From NCBI GenBank assembly GCA_900551945.1, contig URYE01000021.1:1-34321 (forward strand): a stretch of 34,321 nucleotides of DNA. Direction: 5' to 3'. The DNA is from an uncultured Eubacterium sp. (lineage in GTDB: Bacteria; Bacillota; Clostridia; Lachnospirales; Lachnospiraceae). The notes under the pieces were generated by a model. That model saw only the letters and a program-made list of their open reading frames with translations, did no database searches and had not been told where the DNA came from. Positions 28,538 to 34,321 of the stretch are shown here, in pieces. The stretch's first letter is position 1. Each line of letters begins with the position of its first letter. The translations under genes and the position numbers were made by a program.

Positions 28538-30334
28538 TTACTCTAATGTTTTATTTGGTGAACTATTACTTTTAGGTAACGCATATTGTTTTTGATATTG
28601 CATAAATCTTTCTTTAAACTTGGCATTATCTTCTCTTTTTATAGTATCTAAGTATTCATGTGTATCAAAACCATCGTGTTTAATTTGAATAAGACAGACT
28701 GCTATATTAGAACAATGGTCTGAAACTCTTTCAAGATTAGTAGTTATATCGGATAATATAAAGCCTAAATCTAAAGTACATCTTCCTTCCCTTAACCTTT
28801 TAATATGTCGTGCCTTTAACTCCATATTAATATCGTCTATAACTTGTTCGAGCGGTTCAACTCTTTCTGCTTCTTTTTCATCTTTTTTTTCAAAACTATC
28901 AAAAGAAATATTAACTATACGCATAACCGCCGCTTGAAGTACATCAAGCTCTTTCTTTGCCTTATCAGAAAATTCAAGCTTTTTTTCATACATTTGCCTT
29001 GCAGCATCTGTTAAGTTACAAGCATGGTCAGAAATTCTTTCAAAATTACCTATGGTATGTAAAAGCATTGAAAGTTCCTCTGAGTCTTTTTCTGATAAAT
29101 CTTTACTACTTATTTTAAGTAAATATGTACCTAAAATATCTTCATACTTATCAACCCTGTCTTCTAATTCACTAACTTTTTTAACTTTTTCTTCATCATA
29201 TTTATCAAAAAGTTCTAATGATGTAAAAAGACATTCTTTTGATATATCTGCCATATTTTTAGTTGCCTTAAAGCTGTGTTGTAATGCAAGACCTGGTTTA
29301 TCAAGAAATCTTTCATCTAAAAGTGCAAACTCATTATCTTGAACTTGCAACTCTGCCTTATCTTCTTTTACAGTAAGATATGCCAATTTTTCAAGGACTC
29401 TGCTAAATGGTAATAAAACTATTGTAGCTGTTACATTAAATACACTGTGAATTACGGCAATTCCTGCTGGATTAGCACTATCAGCTAAAAATACAAATGG
29501 ATTAACTGCATTTATCAAATAAAATACACACATAAATAATATAGTACCTATTATATTAAAATACAAGTGAACAAGAGCTGCTCTTTTTGCATTTTTACTT
29601 GCACCAATACCTGATATCATAGCAGTTACACAAGTACCAATATTTTGACCCATTATAATAGGGAGTGCTGTTGCGTAAGTAATAGAACCAGTTGCACAAA
29701 GAGCTTGTAATATTCCTACAGACGCCGAAGAACTTTGTATTACTGCTGTAAGAATAGCACCTGCAATCATACCAAGAATAGGATTAGAAAACATAGTAAG
29801 AATACCTGTGAACTCTGGTACATCGGCAAGCGGTTTTACAGCATCACTCATTGTTGACATTCCAGTCATAAGAATTGCAAACCCCACAAGAATTTTACCA
29901 ATATCATGCAGCTTTTCACGTTTTGAAAACATTATAAATATTACACCAATGACTGCAAGTATTGGTGAAAAAGACGATGGATTCAAAAGCTTAATAAATA
30001 CATTTCCACTTTCTATCCCTGTAAGACTAAGAAGCCATGACGTAGCTGTTGTACCAATGTTAGCACCCATTATAATACCAACAGCTTGACTAAGCTTCAT
30101 AATTCCTGAATTAACAAAACCAACAACCATTACTGTTGTTGCCGATGATGACTGTATAACTGCTGTAACTCCTGCACCAAGAAGTACAGCTTTAATAGGA
30201 TTAGATGTTAATTTTTCAAGTATTCTTTCTAGTTTACCGCCTGATGCTTTTGACAAACCTTCTCCCATTATATCCATTCCATATAAAAAGAGTGCAAGTC
30301 CTCCTATCATTGTCAATATCCCAAAAATGTCCAT
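28538..30334 (-). CDS. Na+/phosphate cotransporter with C-terminal PhoU domain (NptA/YjbB family)
   Basis: This 598-residue protein has about eight to nine membrane helices in the first 320 residues. They hold the two inverted-repeat QSSS motifs of the PF02690 family (QSSSATTVMVVGF at about 61 and QSSSASVGILQAL at about 200). A cytoplasmic PhoU-like helical domain follows (about 335-560), with segments such as ERISDHACNLTDAA and ERVSDHCSNIAVC. In this family the protein moves phosphate with sodium, in many bacteria as an exporter or low-affinity route. It has its own candidate PHO-box array upstream (30400-30443) and is followed by phoB after 55 bp. Confidence 0.9.
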   Translation of the reverse strand: MDIFGILTMIGGLALFLYGMDIMGEGLSKASGGKLERILEKLTSNPIKAVLLGAGVTAVIQSSSATTVMVVGFVNSGIMKLSQAVGIIMGANIGTTATSWLLSLTGIESGNVFIKLLNPSSFSPILAVIGVIFIMFSKREKLHDIGKILVGFAILMTGMSTMSDAVKPLADVPEFTGILTMFSNPILGMIAGAILTAVIQSSSASVGILQALCATGSITYATALPIIMGQNIGTCVTAMISGIGASKNAKRAALVHLYFNIIGTILFMCVFYLINAVNPFVFLADSANPAGIAVIHSVFNVTATIVLLPFSRVLEKLAYLTVKEDKAELQVQDNEFALLDERFLDKPGLALQHSFKATKNMADISKECLFTSLELFDKYDEEKVKKVSELEDRVDKYEDILGTYLLKISSKDLSEKDSEELSMLLHTIGNFERISDHACNLTDAARQMYEKKLEFSDKAKKELDVLQAAVMRIVNISFDSFEKKDEKEAERVEPLEQVIDDINMELKARHIKRLREGRCTLDLGFILSDITTNLERVSDHCSNIAVCLIQIKHDGFDTHEYLDTIKREDNAKFKERFMQYQKQYALPKSNSSPNKTLE

Positions 30335-30388
30335 ATAACTCTCCTTTTTACTAATAAAATAAATTTATCTTTTAAGTTTACTTTGTAA

Positions 30389-30443
30389 AGTATAAAGGGG
30401 TGATATGAAATTTATGTCAAGCTTATGTAAAATCTATGTAAAA
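30389..30443 (-). promoter_or_regulatory. Candidate PHO box and promoter before the Na/Pi transporter gene
   Basis: Directly after the phoU stop the minus strand reads three 11-bp units in tandem: TTTTACATAGA, TTTTACATAAG and CTTGACATAAA, then the weaker TTTCATATCAC (30443 down to 30400). The TTACAT core with 11-bp phasing is the arrangement bound by PhoB/PhoP-type regulators. A TATACT -10 element follows at 30389-30394. This would give the transporter and phoBR a second, phosphate-controlled promoter inside the operon. Confidence 0.6.
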
Positions 30444-31085
30444 TTATTTATGTTCACCAGTAATAGAAAAAATAACCCATTCTGCAATATTAGTTGTATG
30501 GTCACCTATTCTTTCAAAATACTTAGCTATCATAAGTAAATCTGTGGCTTGCTCACCACAATTTATATCTTGATGTATCATATTTATTAATTCTTTTTTG
30601 ACGCAAGCAAATAACTCATCTACTTTATCATCGTTGTCAATTACACTTTGAGCTTTTAACATATCTTTATTTACAAAAGCATTAATACTTTCTACAAGCA
30701 TTACCATAACTTCTTTTGCCATCTGTTGTATATGTTCAAGCTTTTTAATATATTTTGAATTAGCCAATGCAATAGTAAGTTCCGAAATATCTGCGGCTTG
30801 GTCACCTATTCTTTCCATATCTGTTATCATCTTTAGTGCTGATGAAATAAGTCTTAAATCTCTTGCTACTGGTTGTTGTTGTAATAATAACTTAAGACAT
30901 AAATTTTCAATTATTCGCTCTTGTCTGTCAACCTGCTCATCGCCTTCAATTACATTTTTGGCTAAAACAGTATCTTGACTAACAAGTGCCTTTGCTGAGT
31001 CTTCTATTGCTTTTTCAATCATTGTACCCATTTCAATCAACTCATTATTTAATTCTTCAAGTTGTCTATCAAACCTATTTCTCAT
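30444..31085 (-). CDS. phoU: Phosphate signalling protein PhoU
   Basis: This 213-residue all-helical protein is made of two PhoU repeats, each with the metal-binding pattern E-R-I-G-D-(Q/H) (TDMERIGDQAADISEL near residue 90, and YFERIGDHTTNIAEWV near the C-terminus). It links the phosphate transporter to PhoR and damps the Pho response. It lies 42 bp after pstB with a strong AGAGGAG ribosome binding site. The neighbouring transporter carries its own PhoU domain, so the operon encodes two PhoU modules. Confidence 0.94.
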   Translation of the reverse strand: MRNRFDRQLEELNNELIEMGTMIEKAIEDSAKALVSQDTVLAKNVIEGDEQVDRQERIIENLCLKLLLQQQPVARDLRLISSALKMITDMERIGDQAADISELTIALANSKYIKKLEHIQQMAKEVMVMLVESINAFVNKDMLKAQSVIDNDDKVDELFACVKKELINMIHQDINCGEQATDLLMIAKYFERIGDHTTNIAEWVIFSITGEHK

Positions 31086-31127
31086 TATAATCTCCTCTAA
31101 ATCATAACTTTTTATATATTTTATTAA

Positions 31128-31982
31128 TCAACCAAATCTACCAGTTATGTAATCTTCCGTTCTTTTGTCTTGTGGTACTGAAAACAGTTTATCTGTATCT
31201 GAGTATTCCACCATCTCTCCTAATAAAAAGAAGGCTGTTTTATCAGAAATACGAGTTGCCTGTTGCATATTATGTGTTACCATAATTATTGTGTAATCTT
31301 TTTTAAGTTCAATAGCCAAATCTTCAATTCGAGATGTTGAAATAGGGTCAAGTGCTGATGTTGGTTCGTCCATAAGAATTACTTCTGGTTCTACAGCTAA
31401 TGCTCTCGCAATACAAAGTCTTTGTTGTTGTCCGCCAGAAAGTCCAAGTGCTGATTTTTTTAATCTATCCTTTACTTCGTCCCAAATAGCTGCCTGTTTT
31501 AAAGATTTCTCCACTATGGCATCAAGCTTTGATTTATTCTTAATTCCATGTGTTCTAGGTCCATAAGCAATATTATCATATATGCTCATAGGAAATGGAT
31601 TAGGTGTTTGAAATACCATTCCCACTCTTTTTCTTAACAAGTTTACGTCCATATCTCCATAAATATCTTCATTTCCAAGAAAAACATCTCCTGTTATATG
31701 ACAGCTTTCAACTAAATCATTCATTCTATTTAAAGACTTTAAAAATGTTGACTTACCACAACCACTAGGTCCTATAAATGCTGTAATTTGTCTTTCAGGA
31801 ATTTCCATATTAATTCCTTTTAAGGCATGAAAATCACCATAATACAAATTAAGATTATTAATATGAAATTTTATATTCTTATCATTCTCTTTAACTGCTT
31901 CATTTTCCATAATAGTTACACCTTCGTCCTTTACTGTTTTTGACACTTTTGTACTATGTGATATATTTATTACATTATCCAT
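31128..31982 (-). CDS. pstB: Phosphate ABC transporter ATP-binding protein
   Basis: This 284-residue ABC ATPase has Walker [10 protein letters not shown] (about 71-79), the signature [10 protein letters not shown] (about 181) and Walker [14 protein letters not shown] (about 201). The PstB-specific segments [10 protein letters not shown] and [15 protein letters not shown] are present, leaving little doubt about the subfamily. Two starts are possible. ATG 31982 has GAGGT upstream. ATG 31910 ([10 protein letters not shown]) has AAGGTG and gives the more usual length of 260 residues. No pstS, pstC or pstA is adjacent, and upstream is an unrelated gene behind a terminator. It heads the pho operon and is preceded by a candidate PHO-box array. 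Confidence 0.93.
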   Translation of the reverse strand: MDNVINISHSTKVSKTVKDEGVTIMENEAVKENDKNIKFHINNLNLYYGDFHALKGINMEIPERQITAFIGPSGCGKSTFLKSLNRMNDLVESCHITGDVFLGNEDIYGDMDVNLLRKRVGMVFQTPNPFPMSIYDNIAYGPRTHGIKNKSKLDAIVEKSLKQAAIWDEVKDRLKKSALGLSGGQQQRLCIARALAVEPEVILMDEPTSALDPISTSRIEDLAIELKKDYTIIMVTHNMQQATRISDKTAFFLLGEMVEYSDTDKLFSVPQDKRTEDYITGRFG

Positions 31983-32024
31983 TATCAGACACTACCTCGC
32001 TTATTAATTACTTTGAATGAGTAC

Positions 32025-32090
32025 ATATTATCAGCTAAATGTAAAATCTGATATCATAACTATCTTAAATTGATGTAAATTATTTGTAAA
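32025..32090 (-). promoter_or_regulatory. Candidate PHO box and promoter before pstB
   Basis: Reading the minus strand in 11-bp steps from 32090 gives TTTACAAATAA, TTTACATCAAT, TTAAGATAGTT, ATGATATCAGA and TTTTACATTTA. Units 1, 2 and 5 share the TTTACA core, and units 3 and 4 are weak. A GATAAT/TAATAT -10 element lies at 32025-32032. The phasing and core match the array at 30400-30443, which supports control by the PhoB-like protein. Confidence 0.5.
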
Positions 32091-32107
32091 AATAACAAAT
32101 TCCATAA

Positions 32108-32159
32108 AATAAAGACCTTAACTCTATTACTATTTGTAATAAAAGTTAAAGTCTTTATT
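32108..32159 (-). terminator. Strong intrinsic terminator of the cNMP-like protein gene
   Basis: A stem of about 23 bp with two G-U-type differences and one bulge (arms 32108-32130 and 32136-32159) is followed by UUUUAUGG on the minus strand. It lies 11 bp after the stop of the gene at 32171. Confidence 0.85.
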
Positions 32160-32170
32160 AGAAATATAAA

Positions 32171-34246
32171 CTACATATTCTCATAAAAGTAAAGAGTATC
32201 TTCAAGCGGCTTAGTTACTGTACCACCCCTTTTAACAACATTTGCATTAAATCCTTTATACTCTTTAATCTTTTTTTGTCTTTCTCTTGTAAATTGTGCT
32301 GCTACTTCTGTAAATATAGGTTGTTTCTCAAGGTTTCTCCTATATGTTAAAGAAGCAGGACAATATGTATACAATATCTTTCTTGTAACTTTATTAAGTC
32401 TTAATGAACCTTTAGACTCATACTTTATCCAAGCTTCATAATCTTTTACAAAAAGCTCTCTTGTATTATTTCTACAATTCTTATACTGTGTTCTTATCTT
32501 GTCTTTTATATTCTCTGACAAATTTTTATTCTTTTTATAGAACTGTATATAATCACAATATTCTGCTGTCAACGAGTGTTCCCTTAAGTCATTCCAATAA
32601 TTTCCTTGAATAGTTCGACACATTTCCCATCTAAACATTCCCGCAATATCTGTCATTGTTATATCAAGATTTCCTGTAAAAAATTCTGATAATACAAAAC
32701 GAGCAGGCGTATCTCTTTTCTTTCCTACTATTTCTTGCCACATAATTCCTTTGCTTCCCACATTTGGCATAAGAATAATATCAGGTAATACTTCTGTTAA
32801 TATTGTAATATTATCTATTTTATTAGTTTCATCATAATACATCTGTTCTCTATAAAATAATGAATAATCAACATCTAATACACCGTCAATTGCTTGTTGA
32901 ATTTTATATTTATCAAGAAATAAACTTTTAATATCATTTGTAAATTTTTCTTGTGTAAGTATAGGATAAAATATACTTATCTCGCCACTTGTAATCTTAT
33001 TTGTACTTTGAAAAAGATTATTCATCTCAAATTTAACTTTAGATTTTGTATCATTAAAATACTCTGCTTCTTCAGCCTTTGTAAAACTTTTTGTTCTTTT
33101 TAGTTCTCTAAGCTTTTCCCTATAATCGCTGTCAAATTCGTCTTTTGAAGGTTCTTTTTTTCCCTCATATATTTGTGTAAGCCAATCATATACTGTATAT
33201 ATATTATATTTTCCATCATTAATATCTGGTACAAAATAATAAAGCTGAGTTAAAGTTTCTTTGTCAAACTCTCTTTCATCAATAAACCCAAATGTTAAGA
33301 ACATTTCTATCAATCTATTATAAGATTTTTCTTCTTTATATTTGAAAAATACATTTTCATATATTTCATAAAAATTGTCTGATATTCTTTTTCTCATTTG
33401 CCTTACACCATTATCTGTAGAGGTCTTATCCGGAAGTGTTCTATAACTTTCTACCATCATTTTAAACTTCATAGCCTCTTTTTTGTCTATACCTGCATAA
33501 CTTACAATTTTATCAAGAGAACCTGAAAGCTCCTTTTCCACAAATTCATAGTCAAACTCTATATCGTCTGCATTATTTTTAATGTTAGGCAATTGTTGAA
33601 TATTAATATCTTCTTTCAAATCATCATCAGTATCACTAACTAATTCAAAACCTAATACTAGGTTACCATAATCATCAAGCAACTTATTAATAACCATATC
33701 CATATTAGATATAACTTTTGTTATAAGATACATATGATACAAAGCAATACTATTTTGCACTTCAAACAACTTATGAAATACATTTTTATTAAGATTTGAT
33801 ACATCTTGAAGATATTCACACACTCTTTCTTCAGGAAGTATAATCCAATCGTCATTATTATTAGTATTAATCTCGCTCGCAAATTGCTCAAAACTCGTTT
33901 TATATACATTATACAATTGACGGAACTGACTAAACATAGATTTATCAATAAGTTCTTGATAATTAAGTCCAAAACTTCTTATATCGTCAATATCATTAAT
34001 TCCACTCACTTTAAATAACAACACACTTGTATCTTCTAATGCCTTATAATTAAAAAGATACTCTCCTGAATATATATCTATAAATCCAACTATTGAGCCA
34101 TTATCCAATCTCATTTTTATATATCTATTTATTGCAGATACACTACCTTTAATTATTAAATACACCCTATCGACACTATTACCTATATTAATAAATGTTT
34201 CCCCTTTTTTTAGAATAAGCCTTTCACAAGTATTTATATTAAACAT
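32171..34246 (-). CDS. Large protein with a cyclic-nucleotide-binding-like N-terminal domain, function unknown
   Basis: The product is 691 residues from the ATG at 34246, which follows GGAGAGG; the open frame extends 13 codons further without a good site. Residues 1-95 look like a cyclic nucleotide-binding (CAP/FNR) beta-roll: ILKKGETFINIGNSVDRVYL, IIKGSVSAI, then GSIVGFIDIYSGEYLFNYKALEDTSVLLFKV. I cannot see the conserved arginine of true cAMP binders. There is no recognisable helix-turn-helix; the remaining ~600 residues are charged, helical, without membrane segments or signal peptide. I do not recognise that part. It is a single-gene unit upstream of pstB, separated by a terminator. It may be a ligand-sensing cytoplasmic protein, which is inference. 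Confidence 0.75.
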   Translation of the reverse strand: MFNINTCERLILKKGETFINIGNSVDRVYLIIKGSVSAINRYIKMRLDNGSIVGFIDIYSGEYLFNYKALEDTSVLLFKVSGINDIDDIRSFGLNYQELIDKSMFSQFRQLYNVYKTSFEQFASEINTNNNDDWIILPEERVCEYLQDVSNLNKNVFHKLFEVQNSIALYHMYLITKVISNMDMVINKLLDDYGNLVLGFELVSDTDDDLKEDINIQQLPNIKNNADDIEFDYEFVEKELSGSLDKIVSYAGIDKKEAMKFKMMVESYRTLPDKTSTDNGVRQMRKRISDNFYEIYENVFFKYKEEKSYNRLIEMFLTFGFIDEREFDKETLTQLYYFVPDINDGKYNIYTVYDWLTQIYEGKKEPSKDEFDSDYREKLRELKRTKSFTKAEEAEYFNDTKSKVKFEMNNLFQSTNKITSGEISIFYPILTQEKFTNDIKSLFLDKYKIQQAIDGVLDVDYSLFYREQMYYDETNKIDNITILTEVLPDIILMPNVGSKGIMWQEIVGKKRDTPARFVLSEFFTGNLDITMTDIAGMFRWEMCRTIQGNYWNDLREHSLTAEYCDYIQFYKKNKNLSENIKDKIRTQYKNCRNNTRELFVKDYEAWIKYESKGSLRLNKVTRKILYTYCPASLTYRRNLEKQPIFTEVAAQFTRERQKKIKEYKGFNANVVKRGGTVTKPLEDTLYFYENM

Positions 34247-34321
34247 ATTCCTCTCCAATCTAAATTTATAAATATACAACCCCAATTAACACAACTTATA
34301 AATACTATAATATTATATCAT
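34247..34321 (-). promoter_or_regulatory. Upstream region of the cNMP-like protein gene
   Basis: The last 75 bp hold AT-rich sequence with a weak promoter-like pair (TTGTGT and TTATAA, 17 bp apart). The window ends here, so the true promoter may lie outside. Confidence 0.25.

Overview
The window looks like a chromosomal segment of a low-GC Gram-positive anaerobe of the Clostridia, most likely a Lachnospiraceae-type gut or rumen bacterium. The reasons are the AT-rich DNA, strong AGGAGG-type ribosome binding sites, a full F-type ATP synthase operon, an EI-type PTS protein, YhgE/Pip proteins and a PhoU-domain Na/Pi transporter. The assignment to family is an inference. Every convincing gene lies on the minus strand, so transcription runs from high to low coordinates. 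I see no tRNA, rRNA, insertion sequence, prophage or CRISPR array.

From the upstream (high-coordinate) end, the first gene is a large unrecognised protein with a cyclic-nucleotide-binding-like N-terminus (32171-34246), closed by a strong terminator. A phosphate operon follows: pstB, phoU, a Na/Pi cotransporter with a PhoU tail, a PhoB-type regulator and a PhoR-type kinase (31982 to 26409). It has two candidate PHO-box arrays of 11-bp direct repeats, one before pstB and one between phoU and the transporter. No pstS, pstC or pstA is present. Next is a three-gene unit of two YhgE/Pip membrane proteins flanking a small membrane protein (26297 to 21894). Two sulfur genes follow, metY (with an upstream 17-codon reading frame ending Met-Cys-Cys-Cys-stop) and cysK, and then a secreted metallophosphoesterase lipoprotein.

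glpK, sbcD and sbcC form a tight cluster (16918 to 11320), followed by a small acidic membrane protein. A 775-bp gap precedes ptsI. It contains a near-consensus promoter, about 540 bp with no convincing reading frame but many hairpins, and an intrinsic terminator: either a free-standing large RNA or an attenuated ptsI leader. The ATP synthase operon atpBEFHAGDC (7845 to 1580, no atpI) comes next, and a two-gene ThrE/YjjPB-type exporter ends the window.

The least ordinary items are: (1) a dispersed palindromic repeat with a cruciform fold, present three times, each time just 3' of a gene and at least once doubling as a terminator; (2) the polycysteine leader peptide before metY; (3) the large structured RNA candidate before ptsI; (4) the PHO-box arrays around an orphan pstB; (5) a foldable glpK leader with two mutually exclusive hairpins. 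Start codons were adjusted by ribosome binding site and family alignment for thrE-N, atpC, atpD, atpH, sbcC, phoB and the cNMP-like protein. atpB starts with GTG and sbcD with TTG.
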